Source: Hexactinellida sp. DTS-2022 (Eukaryota; Porifera; Hexactinellida). From it: 64,000 bases of DNA. Below the pieces are notes generated by a model that was not told where the DNA came from, did no database searches, and saw nothing but the letters and a program-made list of their open reading frames with translations. The first letter of the stretch is position 1, and the number at the start of each line of letters is the position of its first letter. Positions 1 to 10,931 of this stretch are shown one piece after another. The stretch is from positions 5,813,501 through 5,877,500 of the forward strand of contig JAPNXP010000012.1 in NCBI GenBank assembly GCA_028753945.1, written 5' to 3'. A program made the translations under genes and the position numbers.

Positions 1-3000
1 CTGTCCAGCGGGTCGTCTGGCTCCGCGTCGATCAGCAGTCCGAACACGTGGTTGAATATCTCCCCCACGCGCACCCCGGGGGCGTAGAACCGGTCCAGGA
101 TCGTGTGGCAGATGCGGCCCGAGCTGTTGATGTTGCAGTGGTAGATAGGAGTTATGTACCGTATGTTGGGCGGCTTCCCTGGGTAGTCGTCCCCGAACTC
201 AATGAAGAGTTCGAAGATGCCTCCGGAGTACGGGGTCTCCTCCGGACCCTCCATTATGATCCGCCAGAAGTCTATGCTCGCTTCGCAGGGGAACACCTCG
301 AAGGCGGGGTGGGCGTGGCTCTGGTAGTAGGAGAGCTCCTGCAGGATCCGCTTCGTCACCTCGGTGTTGGTCTGTGTCTGCAGCTGTCTGTGAATGAGCG
401 CGCGCGAGAGGCACTTCTGCGCGGTCTGCACCGGGAGACACAGCTTGTCCGGGAGGGCGTGCTGCACGCGGGTGTCCACCGGCTCTGCGGCCTCCCTCTC
501 CAGGTCTATCTCCTCGCCTACGTCATAGGCGGGGGCCCTGTCCACGCGCGTCTTCATGGAGAGCATCGGCTCCTCCTCGAACACGGTGAGCAGCTCGCGG
601 GTGTCGGCCGGCCGGAAGGAGAGCCCCCCTGTCGCCTTGGCGATGGCGTGTGTGGGCACTGCCTCCTGGCACAGGATCACGCAGTCTAGCGTTATTCCGT
701 TCTGCAGGAGCAGCGCAGTGGCCACCTCTGCCGTTATGTTGGAGTTGTTGTCGAGTCCGTCTGTGAGACACAGCACCCGCCGGGACACGTGCGCGAACTC
801 GGGATGCTCCGCCGCGAATGCGTTTAGCTGCTCCACTGCGAATATAATCGCGTTGTACACCGTGGTGCAACTTCCGGGCTGGAATGCGCGGAACTGACTG
901 TTGAAAGCGCGGAAGTTCTCGGAGAGAGGGTACTCCAGTCTCGACGCTCTGTCGAATAGCGTCAGTCCTATCACGTGTTTGAGGTCGTAAGCAGTGCTGC
1001 GGTTGCAGAAGGCTTCGAATGCCTCCACGACCGAGTGGTACTTGGTCTTACCGTCCATGTAGGGGTGTGTCATGGACGCACTGGTGTCCAGAATGACCAT
1101 TATGATCTCCTCCGGTTCCCGGGTTATCGCCTGCAGCCCCCGACTCAGGACCTGGTTCAGCGTGCTCAGGCGTTTGAAGCAGCGCGGCGGATTCAGCTTG
1201 ATCTCTCTGTCGAGATCGTCCGCGTCGAATAGAACGGAGTTTCCGGTGTGCGCATGGAAGCACACGTAGGGGTTGTTGGCCTCTTTGGAGTTGTCGATGT
1301 AGACTCCGATGTGTCCCTCGTCCGTGGGGACCATGCAGGGCTTGAGGCAGTCGGGAGACTTGAGATTGAGCGGCGCCTGGACACACAGGGGCGGGTACTG
1401 GTTGCACCTCTTGGCCAGGTTCTTCCACTCCGCCGTGAGGTCGATCCCACAGGAGGGGCTTGGGACACACCTCCAAACTACTGCTTCGTTATTTATGAAG
1501 CACTTTATCATGCGCTTGTATGCGTACAGGTGCCTAACCATAGTTAGCTCAGTGGTTTCGTTGAGGCTCGATCTCTCCACGTGGTGGTCCACCCCATTCG
1601 CGTCTCGCACCACGACTGGGTCCGCCATGCGCTGCTGGGTCTCGCTGCAGACCAGAGAGAAGGTCTCGAAACGCTCCGTCTGTTGGTGCCCGGGGGTCGA
1701 GCTGCCGATGAAGTAGGTCCAGAATACATCCGAGTACTCGGTCACCTGCTCCGCCTGTATGGAGGGGGTGCCGGGCAGATGCAGCTTGGGGGTCTTCGGC
1801 CGGATTGTCTTGAATGTCTGTACGAGGCATTCCTGCAGGGCCACGCGATGCGGGAGTGCGAGCGTCTCTTTGGTGAAGAGGAGGTGCAGCGCGTGTATGA
1901 GGGGCGGGCAGCCCGAGATGCTCCGGAGGTGCCCCAGGGTGCGGAGGGCCGTGCCGTCCCGCTTCCGGTCTCCCTCGGACATCCAGTCGGACAGCGAGTA
2001 GAGCAGACAGAAGAAGAACGAGGCCCCGTAGGAGCTCTGCTCGCTGTGCCAAGTCGGCTTGCATTCTGGTATATTGAAATTCTTGTCTTTCCCCAGTCCC
2101 CAGAAGTGGCTGCTGGGTTTAAGCTCCAGTGCCACTTGGTTGGTTATGTTGAGGTCGCTGAGAACAGTGTCAGTCGAGCAGACGATGAGTGTCTCGTCTC
2201 TGTAGAGCGCTATCAGATGCCCAGGGATGCCAGTCATCTGCTGCAGCCGCCCGATCAGCTGGAAGTAGGTGGCGGTCGAGCAGTCGGTCTGGATTCCGCG
2301 AGGCTCCAGTCCGCAGGCCTTGCTCCTCACCAGGACGGTGTCTGTCCCTCTGCTCAGGGGCCCTGCGCTGTGGAACTTGGCAGCCTTCTCCGAGTAGCAC
2401 TTGAGACGCGGGACCGCGTACAGGAGGGGCGGGTGCGGGTACTCCTCGAGACACCAGTCGGACAGCTTGCTGATGTAGCAGAGGGGCGTGGTGGCCATAG
2501 GGTACCCCTCCCGCGTGTACAGCTCCACGGTGAGCTCGTCTCTGAGCTCCCTGCCCTCTGCCACGCATATCTGGTTAACCAGGTCGCAGTATAGCGTCTG
2601 GGTGGTGTTGAAGGGCCCGATGGTTTTAGTGTCCGGCGTCTGTGTTGTGAACAGCTTGTACTGTATGTCCAGTCGCTCTCGCTTGGCTTGCATCTTGTAA
2701 GCCTCGTCGCTTGCCTCGCCCGGGTCCGGACTCAGGGCGAGAGGCCTAGCGATTACCTTGAAAGCAATAGTAAATCTGCTTATTCTAACTAACGTATTAT
2801 ATTGCAAACTGAGGTTACCTTTCCAACGAATATTTCACTGAGCTTCCTGAGAAACCGCTTCCCCTCCAGCGTACTCATCCCTATATCTCCCGTCAGGATG
2901 TCCATATCCAGATCGACGAGGTCGTCCATCTTCCTAGCGCCGATCGCCTCGAACTTGTTGGCGTAGCTCAGCAGCTTCTGTGCCTCCAGAAAGTCGTTAA

Positions 3001-3031
3001 GAGCCATGTCCCCTCCGTCTTTGGTAGCCAT
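1..3031 (-). CDS. SAM-vWA-E2 (UBC) protein, C-terminus cut by window edge
   Basis: Two exons are visible: 3031-2819 (71 codons) and 2756-1, open to the window edge; the 62-bp intron has GT-AG ends and is phase 0. The start at 3031 fits the paralogue's N-terminus better than an upstream in-frame ATG at 3079. Residues 8-70 form a SAM domain. A vWA domain begins near residue 623 with an intact MIDAS-type DTSAS from D628 and a later LTDG. A ubiquitin-conjugating (E2) fold starts near residue 870 with MEGPEETPYSGG; the probable catalytic cysteine is C954 in SGRICHTIL. The usual HPN is HCN here (Asn kept). About 990 residues are present. By analogy with the + strand neighbour at 3240-6551, a U-box may follow outside the window. 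The likely role is ubiquitin transfer scaffolded by SAM and vWA; this is inference from domains. Confidence 0.88.
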
Positions 3032-3239
3032 TTTGATTCTGTGAATAACTAATGCAGCTTTGGTTGTCTGGAACTGCATTTATCTCAGTATATGCGTTGC
3101 CTACTTATCAGTGAAATCCGATAGCATGAATTGCTGCATTCTGTAAGGGATATGGCTGGGGTATCGCCATAGGTGATCTCCTTTATCCTGCTGAGTATTA
3201 AGGAATATAACTGATCGAATCAACTAGTCTTATCAACTG
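3032..3239. promoter_or_regulatory. Shared divergent promoter region of the SAM-vWA-E2 pair
   Basis: The start codons of the two paralogues point away from each other and are about 208 bp apart, so both promoters and 5' leaders must lie here or overlap. I see no clear TATA box at a fixed distance and no recognised binding-site array. The call rests on gene arrangement only. Confidence 0.6.
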
Positions 3240-6200
3240 ATGGAAGATAAAATAGATTTGTTCCTGGACAAAGTCGGCCTCACTAAGTACCGAGATAAGT
3301 TTAGAGAGGACGGAGTGTGTCCTATCTACGAGGTGTCGGGGTTCCGACAGCTCCTGTCCAAACAGGAGGCCCTCAGGACACAAGTTGGCATGTCTGCCCT
3401 CGAGACCAAGAGGTTCCTCAGACTCTGCGACTCTACTATCCAGGTACAGTCCCTATACATATACAGTTGCATTAATAAATAGTAATACCATTGTACTGCG
3501 TGCGTTATGTAGGGATTAACACAGCCAGTTGTCCGGCCTGTGTCTGCTGCTGAGGATGTGCCTCGAACCAGAGAGCAGGCAGCGTCGGGAGTAGGGAGAG
3601 AGAGCTCTAAAGTGAAGCTGGATTGTAAATTCTTGAATTTAGAAGGAATAATCCGTAACAAGAGGTACCCCATTGAAGTGAGCAAATTAATTTTGTACTA
3701 CGAGCTCGTTGAACAGATCTACAATCAGCTGAAAAGAGAAGACAAGCACTTTGGCTTTTCTAGCGTAGAGCTGTTCTCCCAGAGCGGGTACCCTCTGGCC
3801 AACAACCCCAGTGCATTCGTTAGTCCGATCTCAGATTGGGTCCTGCGGGATAATGAGCTCATATACGTGTCTCCTAAGTGGCTAAGCCATGAGTACGCAT
3901 TTGTGAGTAATGTCGATGCTGAAGAGACAGTAGTGAGACTACAGCTGAGGAACAGTGCATTCACTGTAGCTCTAACTTTCTACAAAGAAAGAGTGTTTGT
4001 TTGCGACATAAAAACACTGCTTTCATTGAGACTCCACATCCCATACAGTTGTTTGTTCATCTGGCATTTCAACAAGTCCGCAGCCCGAGAAGAGACCTTG
4101 TTGGATACCGTTAGTATTACCCTGAGTTCCGTGCAGAGACAGAGACTCTGTTTCTCCATTTCCGATGCGTACAGTCCCGACAGCGGCTTTCTGAGCAGTT
4201 TCCACACGAGCCTGTATACCTCCTGTGTGTCCCAAGACACCCCGAGCTGGCACCGCTTTAACGCTCTCCTGCTGTACCTGGTGAGGGAGCACCAGGGGAC
4301 AGGGGACAGAGAGAGACTGAGGCAGAGACTGGGCCTCCTCAGGAAGGTCTCCTGCTCCCCTCCCCTCGTGTACGCTCTCTTCCTGTTGTTCACCGGAACA
4401 CCTGTGTCCCTCCCACACAGAATAGCCATTAACGAAGGCCTGCTCACAACGATTGCTCTGCTCACTGACTCCACGCGTGGCGCACACATTTCGCACTTCC
4501 CCCAGCTGTGGATGCACCTGGAGGAGCACGCCTCGCCCGAGCACGCCCTCTCCGAGATATACGAAACCACTTTCATATCGAAACGCACGCGGGAGAACCC
4601 CCGAGACGAGGAGACCCGCAGACTCGTGAAAGCGTTCCCTCCCCACCAGGACTCCCTGGTCACCTGGAGGGACTCCCCCTCCTGCCACGGGGCGCGCTGC
4701 TACTCGCCGGCCACGCGACTGGAGGAGTTCTCTGCCGGGGTTAGCAACCGGTTTGTGCTGCTACACCCACTGCAGCTGTACAAGAGGTTCCTGGAGAGCA
4801 GGGTAGCCAACGGGCTCATGGTGCCTCTCGTAGACAAGCTAAGCAGTCCCTGCGTGTTCTTGGGAAGGACAAGGGATAGGCACGGGTACTTTGATTATTT
4901 CTCTGCGGAGGATGGCAAGTGCTATTCGTACAATCCGCACGAGATAAATATTACCCGTAGACTCGAGATTCCTAACAAAATGAGCTATCCCAAGATACTA
5001 ATCATACTGGACATTAGCACTGACATGAATCTTGCTTTCCTAGAGTACATCAAGGCCAGACCCCCCGATGAGCCCAACCTATTACTGACCCAGGTAGACA
5101 CTGCCCTAGAGCTCGTAGGGCTGCTAGTCGACCGTCTCGTTGGAATGGAATGCAAGTATTTGTTGGGAGCTATGGTTATATCGAATGACCATGATTTCAC
5201 TAACGGGTTTAAATACATCACTGAATTCACACTGGAATATGCTTTTGTTTTGAGACAACTAGTAGCGTTTGTTGAAAAGCATAAGCCTAAAGTTACATAT
5301 AATCAAAGGCGCCTCCCAGATGGCATAATACTGAAGGCAGTGAGTAGCTGCGTAGAGTTATATTCGAGTCAGAGCAATCAGTTGAAAACACAAATATTTA
5401 TGTTTACAAACGGCTCTGACAATAATAAGTACTACGGAGCCAAAGTTAATGCATTCGAGTACAGGTTGCATTATTCAAGCTGTGTGCTCAACAATATTAT
5501 TGTGTCGGAGCAATTTGCACACAAGCTTGAAAAGTTGTCCAAACTATCCAAGGGCCTACACATAAACCGACCATACCTTATTAACCGAATGTCAAACACC
5601 GGACCCATAGGATTTTCTACCCACCTATTCCTTGAATACGGGTCTGCTATTCAGGACATGTTGTGTGAGAGTGCATTCGATACCGGAAGCTATAACTCTC
5701 TGTCGCGTGCCTTCTCGGACTCAGTGATAACCACTGAGGAACTGTTCGAGAGGTCCCAGCGCGAAAAGGAGGAATACCAACATGCCATGCTGTCTCAGGG
5801 CAACACGGACTCTCTGCACATTCTGAGGAAGGTCAGTGCGTACGCCAGGAGCCCCAATCCCTTCTGTAAGCTGTACCCACTCAATAACGAGATTGTCAGG
5901 TGGCTGCTCTTCGTACAGGGACCCGTCCGAAGCGCTTTCGAGAACTCCGTCCTAATTTTAGAAATACATTTCCCGGACCATTTCCCTCTCTTCCCTCCCA
6001 AGCTCAGGTTCCTAACTAGCCTATACCATCCCAATGTTGGCAGGGGGGGACAGGTGTGCCACCCGATCCTATCGGAGGACTACACACCCACTGCCCCCCT
6101 CAGGCAGATCGTAGACAGCGTGCACTCAATGCTCAGTGTCCCCATCGTATCTCACGCTCTGCAGTACAAGGTGCTAGAAATAGCCAAGTGGCATGCAGAC

Positions 6201-6551
6201 ACATACAGACTGCTTGTCGCTGGGGTGCTAAGCATGGCAGGTCTTAGTGGGAAGTCGCTTGGAGACATCGAACAGGACTTTAAGATTAAATCCAATAGTC
6301 ACTCAGTCTCGGATCCCCCCGCCCTCACTTGCCCCCTCACCAATCAGCTGTTCGATACTCCGGTTGTGACACCGAATGGCAACACCTACGAGAGACACGC
6401 GATTCTGCGGCACATACAGGACCAGGGGACCGATCCCCTCAGCCACACCCACCTGTCCCTCACGGACCTGGTTCCCAACCACGCCATTTCGGACGCTGTG
6501 CTCAAACACAAGCGGAAGCTGTTTGCACACACCTACTGGTGGGAAGACTGA
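3240..6551 (+). CDS. SAM-vWA-E2-U-box fusion protein
   Basis: Exons 3240-3443 and 3525-6551, with an 81-bp phase-0 GT-AG intron at the same place as in the divergent paralogue (both resume with V-x-R-P); 1076 aa. Order: SAM (about 3-65), two weakly beta-grasp-like stretches (about 80-230), a long unassigned middle, a vWA domain from about 555 whose metal site is degenerate (DISTD at D564 instead of DxSxS), an E2 fold (about 818-955) with YHPN intact and probable active-site C913 (GGQVCHPIL), and a C-terminal U-box (about 1000-1072) with CPLTNQLFDTPVV, GNTYERHAI and LVPNHAI. Known chemistry: E2 carries the ubiquitin thioester and the U-box is an E3 module that binds E2s. One chain holding both could self-charge and choose substrates through SAM or vWA; that is inference. 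Confidence 0.92.
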
Positions 6552-6928
6552 ATTCAGTATGCTATTAATAGTAGCAACTAGTTAGAAATTCGAACTTTCT
6601 AGAACTCAACAGTCATAACACAAGTATCTCGTTTCCTTGTTATTTAACTACACCGGTCAGAAGTGCTACAGTAATGCTACATATTGGGCTCAGCTCCTGC
6701 CTTGTGACACGGTGTATCGCATAATAAGGCATGTGATTGTACGTGTGATCTATTGGAGTAGTCTATAGCACTCTTGTAGGCTTAATTTTAATATTAATAT
6801 AATGTAAACTTGATATCTTTATTAATTTAATTGTTGTATTTCTGTACCATCAAACTGTGAACTATCTGCTATCAAATATCGGTAAGTGCTTTTTATAACT
6901 TTGCAAACTTGCTATCCATAAATATATA
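6552..6928 (+). other. 3' flank of the fusion gene and 5' leader of CLN8
   Basis: AT-rich, no coding potential seen. A donor-like GGTAAGTGC at 6881 and an acceptor AG at 7126-7127, just before the CLN8 ATG, suggest a 5'UTR intron (6882-7127). No clear AATAAA was found for the upstream gene. Confidence 0.4.
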
Positions 6929-7080
6929 CAGTGGCGTTCGCCTAGTAGCAATTGCTTTAATAGCAAATATATATTGCTCTATTAGCAAGTTATTTTCAGT
7001 CCCCAAGCGAACATATATTGTTAATTTTGTCCCTAGAAATTTCTTGTAAAATGCGACTTGCTATTACGCTAACACCACTG
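6929..7080. mobile_element. MITE, CAGTGGCGTTCG-type ends
   Basis: A 152-bp element with imperfect inverted ends (CAGTGGCGTTCG ... AACACCACTG), flanked by TA, inside the putative CLN8 5'UTR intron. Internal 'gctatta/tagcaa' words recur in mirror image. A rearranged relative starts at 33155. Pogo/Tc1-mariner-like by ends and TA target; no transposase. Confidence 0.65.
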
Positions 7081-7130
7081 TATTTATACGTACCTTCAGT
7101 TGAACTAACTTGATTATTCCTGTACAGGTG

Positions 7131-8120
7131 ATGGAGGGTGTAACGGAGGGAGTCATATTGCGGAACTTCCCAATACTCCGCCACTTTAACGGAAGCTTCG
7201 AGCACAAATGCATCGGTTGTGTGGTATCGCTATTCCTCGAAATATTGCTATTCTTCCTGCTGAGTATTGTCTCTAATATATTCTCTACGTACAAGCAGCT
7301 TAAAGCTGCCCATAAGGTGTTCTGGTGTCTCGCGGGCGTGCGCGCCTCCTTCGGACTGAGGGCCGTGTTCGTCGGCGCTGTGGTCCTGACCGACGCAGAG
7401 CTCTGGGAGGACTTTGTGCTCAGCAGGACTCTGTCCAGTCAGCTGTTCTTCACCTCGATTGTCGGGTTCTTCTCGTTCGAGTGCGCTCTGCTTATAATCT
7501 CGGATATTCTGTTTAAGCAGAGGAGCTACGCTCTGCTGGTGCACCACTCGCTATCTCTCCTCGGGTTCTACATAGGGCTGTTCTGGGACCAGGGACATTG
7601 CCTCGGTACCATTATTGTCGGGCTGGAAATGTCGACACCCTTCACTTGTCTATGTTGGGTGTTAATGAAAGCCAAACTCTCCCACACTTTCTTATGGAAA
7701 GCAAACCAGTGTATTATGGTTCATCTGTTCCACACTAGGCAGAACCTCCTCTGCATCATTATGTACATTGTAGTCCGTGACTGGTGGAACTTCTATCACA
7801 ACATGAATGTGGTCTTGTTCACGTCCCTGATCGGAGGGGCTATTCTAATGTTCCTGGGGCTGAACCCCTACTGGACCTACCGGAAGACGGAACAGCTGTT
7901 CTCCAAACAGGATTGGAACTTTAAGCCCGAGCAAGCTCCCATCAGTAATGGGGCTCAAACACAATCCGATTGTTCCAACGGGGTTTCTAACGGGCACGCC
8001 CATTCGAGCAGAGACCCTAGCCCAGCTAAGAGCGAAAGGAATGGGAGACATAGGAACAGAAACTCGATCAGCTCTCCAAAGAAGAAATCTGAAATTAGAA
8101 ATGGTAAAAAGCAAAAGTAA
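7131..8120 (+). CDS. CLN8: CLN8-like TLC-domain ER membrane protein
   Basis: One coding exon, 329 aa. The start at 7131 follows a plausible 3' splice site by four bases. Several hydrophobic segments span residues about 25-270. The signature stretches match my recall of vertebrate CLN8: HHSLSLLGFYIGLF, EMSTPFTCLCWVLMKA, LWKANQCIMVHLFHTR and NPYWTYRKTEQLF followed by DWNF. The protein ends in KKQK, a dilysine (KKxx) ER-retrieval signal; human CLN8 also ends in a KKxx signal. CLN8 is an ER/ERGIC cargo receptor for lysosomal enzymes. The serine- and lysine-rich tail (about 280-329) is longer than in human CLN8 (286 aa). It is convergent with the GTPase gene at 9174. Confidence 0.93.
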   Translation: MEGVTEGVILRNFPILRHFNGSFEHKCIGCVVSLFLEILLFFLLSIVSNIFSTYKQLKAAHKVFWCLAGVRASFGLRAVFVGAVVLTDAELWEDFVLSRTLSSQLFFTSIVGFFSFECALLIISDILFKQRSYALLVHHSLSLLGFYIGLFWDQGHCLGTIIVGLEMSTPFTCLCWVLMKAKLSHTFLWKANQCIMVHLFHTRQNLLCIIMYIVVRDWWNFYHNMNVVLFTSLIGGAILMFLGLNPYWTYRKTEQLFSKQDWNFKPEQAPISNGAQTQSDCSNGVSNGHAHSSRDPSPAKSERNGRHRNRNSISSPKKKSEIRNGKKQK

Positions 8121-8289
8121 TTTAGTGAAAATTATTTGCCATAAGTAATGTCATTTTTATTTATTGCATGATTCTTGTTATTTCGATCCTCTTTTTATTA
8201 TTCGGACTGAACTATCTGGTTTTTAATACAGTCAATATTACTATATATTATCTGTAAATTTATATATTTTTATACATTTTGTACGATGG

Positions 8290-8295
8290 AATAAA
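8290..8295 (+). terminator. Poly(A) signal of CLN8
   Basis: AATAAA 170 bp after the CLN8 stop in an AT-rich 3'UTR, followed by T/G-rich sequence. Confidence 0.6.
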
Positions 8296-9173
8296 GAGGT
8301 ATTTAACCAACACACAACTATTTATTTGTTTGTTTACCATTCTTACTTTTATTTTTACAACCAGTATTCAGTATTGACATTCAATAATCAACAAAACAAC
8401 AAATAAATAATAACAGACATATATTTATTTCCGATATTGTTAGTCTTCCCAGCTATACGTATTTTCATATTTGTACTTTTTATAATAATTCAAGAACAGA
8501 CGTTGACATTTGGTCAACGAAAGAAGAATGCATTCGTATATTGTCAATGTGTTTCATAGCAGATGGTAACGGCTCTATTACACTCACTAAGGCATTATTT
8601 GCAATTATTAAAGCAATTTGTTGTTGTTGACATATTTTAAACTCGCTATTATTTGATGGCACACTACAGTGGTTATTCTAGCGGCTCTTGTCCCTTAGCA
8701 TTTACATTTATTTTGTATTTACACATTAAACTGTATATAAGTATAGTCCATAACTCCATGTCTACAGTCACTAACACCTCTGAATGGTGTAGATACTGAC
8801 TAGACAAGCTTTTCAATCTTTTCAGATTTTCAAGGACAGTTTGATAGTCAAAAGTTGGAGTTTGTAATTCTCCAAATCCTTTGTAGGACCATGGTTGTTG
8901 TGTACAACTGTTCCAAGCAAATATTTAATTTTAGATCTTATAAATCGTTAATCAACAAACAAACAACACAATAAAGCGATATTTAGGCAACTTGTTGTTG
9001 TTGCTGTAGTTGTCGTTGTTGTTGTTGTTGTTTATCTTTCTTAAGGGAGATTCGTCTTATCCCAGTTCCTATTAATTGTTACATAAACTGTGTGAAAAAT
9101 TTATTAAAATATTAAAATCTTAAAATGAGCAGAAGCAATCAAGCTATACAAACATTAAGAAGTATATGAAATA
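8296..9173. other. Convergent 3' spacer between CLN8 and GTPase A
   Basis: AT-rich with short (GTT)n runs near 8995-9030; no gene seen. On the - strand an AATAAA at 9106-9101 could serve GTPase A. Confidence 0.4.
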
Positions 9174-10269
9174 TCAGAGTTTACAACACATCTGACTGTT
9201 GTTGTTGTCGGTGTTGTTGTTGTTTACTTGTACCTGGTTTATATCTACCGTTTTCTTCTTCGCCCTCCCGATGGGTTCCTTCTGTGTCATAAGCTGCACC
9301 AGTCTATGCAGGCCCTCTTCCAGATTGTGTCCGGTTTTGGAGCTGGTCTTAAAGCAGTCGACGCGTCTCTCCTTGCACCACTCCACGCAGCTCACAAACT
9401 CCGCCGACCTGGCCGCTATCTCTTCCTCGGCTTTGTTTGCGAATATTACGAAGCTCGGCAGATGCTCCTCTCCGTAGAAGCTGAGTGCCATCTCGTACAA
9501 CTCTTGTATCTCCCGGAGGGTGTCCGCTCTGCGGATGTCCCACACCAGGATAAACCCGTCCCGCTGTCTACAGCACACTGGCATTAGCACACACACATAC
9601 ATATGTACAAGGCAGCCAACAGTTAACCTGGGTAGTGACGCACACAGGGGGCAAGTGTCCGAAACGTTTCAAGGGGGCATTATGTCCGATATGATTACAG
9701 TCTGAAATGTTGTTTTTTGGCACCCCTTTAGATATTTGTAAGATCCCTACTGGAGCAATGGCAAGGGCCGTCAGTTAACTGGTAAATCGGTTTATACTTA
9801 TACTAATAAGAGTAGCTAACCAAGTCAGAGAGGGCTCAGGATAGTAATGCCCTGAGGCCCCTTGGCGGCCCTGATTAGTGTGGCTATTATGGCTCTAGGA
9901 TACGGTAAGTACGCTACAACCTGACCAGTTTAACTGACTGCTAGGGCCCCGAGTGTATCTACTGTCTCATGTGAGTCTATCGGAACTAAACTAAGCATGG
10001 TTCCGGTTACACAGTAGCTACCTGAAGAATGAGGTAGGCAGCGCGTTGGTCTTGTCCCGCTCCATCTCGAGAGTGTCCCACAGTCTCACCACTATCCTGT
10101 CTCCGCCTGCGAGGTCTACTCTGACGTCATAGTACTCCCTGTCGAACAGGGCCTTGTCGGACCTCTCGTTTCTCTCCGAGTCGCCGGCCAGCCAGCTCTC
10201 GATGCTGGTCTTCCCGACCGTGTAGGGACCCAGCACCAACACGTTGTAGTACGGCAGCGCAGAGGCCAT
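9174..10269 (-). CDS. Divergent Ras/Rab-like GTPase A
   Basis: Exons 10269-10022 and 9567-9174 (phase-2 intron after SFFR), 213 aa. The P-loop GPYTVGKT is intact. The G3 motif, normally DTAGQE, reads DTLEME, so the invariant Gly of DxxG is missing. G4 is NKAE rather than NKxD. G5-like KTSSKTG is present. Exon 2 opens with QRDGFILVWDI, the family hallmark seen in all five copies in the window. An in-frame repeat encodes an Asn-rich stretch (NNNNTDNNNS) before the C-terminal CCKL, which looks like a prenylation box ending in Leu. Membrane-attached signalling or trafficking is likely from the family; nucleotide cycling may be abnormal given G3 and G4. Confidence 0.87.
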
Positions 10270-10317
10270 GCTATTAGCTAGCGCTGTGCTATGTAGCACA
10301 GCTGGGTTATATACGGG

Positions 10318-10479
10318 AGCGAGACGCTCTTATGGGAGTGTGATTTAGGTATATTAATTAGGAGCGGGAAAATATGGAATCCTCTCCTATACCGTAACAT
10401 TAATTTGTTATTTAGGCGTATTGAAATTGGATCATACCAGGATTAGGAGCGTATTTACAAATGGCTGTTAATACACTGG
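10318..10479. mobile_element. MITE of the 'taggagcgtatt' family, upstream of GTPase A
   Basis: About 160 bp: a 'ggagcg...tcctctcctataccgtaacattaattt' type body and a right end 'tttacaaatggctgt...atacactg'. The same body occurs at 14600-14742, 35234-35492 and 56229-56607, with fragments at 16320, 30349 and 60128. Confidence 0.65.
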
Positions 10480-10500
10480 TAACAACTCTCGTTTGTATAC

Positions 10501-10652
10501 CAGAGGCGGTCCCAGGGGGGGTCCAGGGGGTACGGACCCCCCTTTTTCTGGACTAATGAAATTATGCCTGTCAGAAATGCCTCTTCAGAAATTATTTCTG
10601 GATTTTTGTAAAATTAGACCCCCCTTTTATCAAATCCTGCGACCGCCCCTGT
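10501..10652. mobile_element. hAT-like MITE
   Basis: Ends CAGAGGCGGTC and GACCGCCCCTG are inverted repeats, and TATAC flanks both sides. G/C runs lie just inside. No coding capacity. CAG...CTG ends are typical of hAT elements; the target duplication visible is 5 bp rather than a clean 8 bp. Confidence 0.6.
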
Positions 10653-10931
10653 ATACCGTTAGTTATAAATTCCGGTTAATATGTCCGTTCCCTTTAGTCA
10701 ATTAATACGTATTGACACCTGTCGGGTAAGGGGCATATTTCTACGGTCCCCTGGTGCCTACTAACGAGAGTCTATTCTATAAATAGAACAAACGACTCTA
10801 TTGCTATCAGAGGTGTTACCTGTCTGTATGAGCAATCAGCTGATCACTGAGATAGAATGAGCGCGAAAACATTATAAATATAAACACCAGAATTCAAAAC
10901 AACAACAACAACAACACCAACTCTGGTTATA

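Noticed and set aside
1510-1665. Possible second U-box in the - strand paralogue (LVCSETQQRMADPVVV...)
   Set aside because: CxE and DPV resemble a U-box start, but the later GHTYER-like and PNHA-like positions are not recognisable, and the + paralogue has nothing matching there.
1581-2594. Long open frame on the + strand (337 codons) opposite the SAM-vWA-E2 gene
   Set aside because: It is the antisense shadow of a GC-rich exon; it shows no domain, while the - strand frame carries vWA and E2 motifs.
3044-3079. Upstream start for the - strand SAM protein (MQFQTTKAAL...)
   Set aside because: The paralogue's SAM domain begins at its own Met; the extra residues have no counterpart, though use of this ATG cannot be excluded.
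7110-7130. Upstream start for CLN8 (MIIPVQV)
   Set aside because: These bases look like the end of a 5'UTR intron (CTGTACAG), so the ATG at 7131 is preferred.
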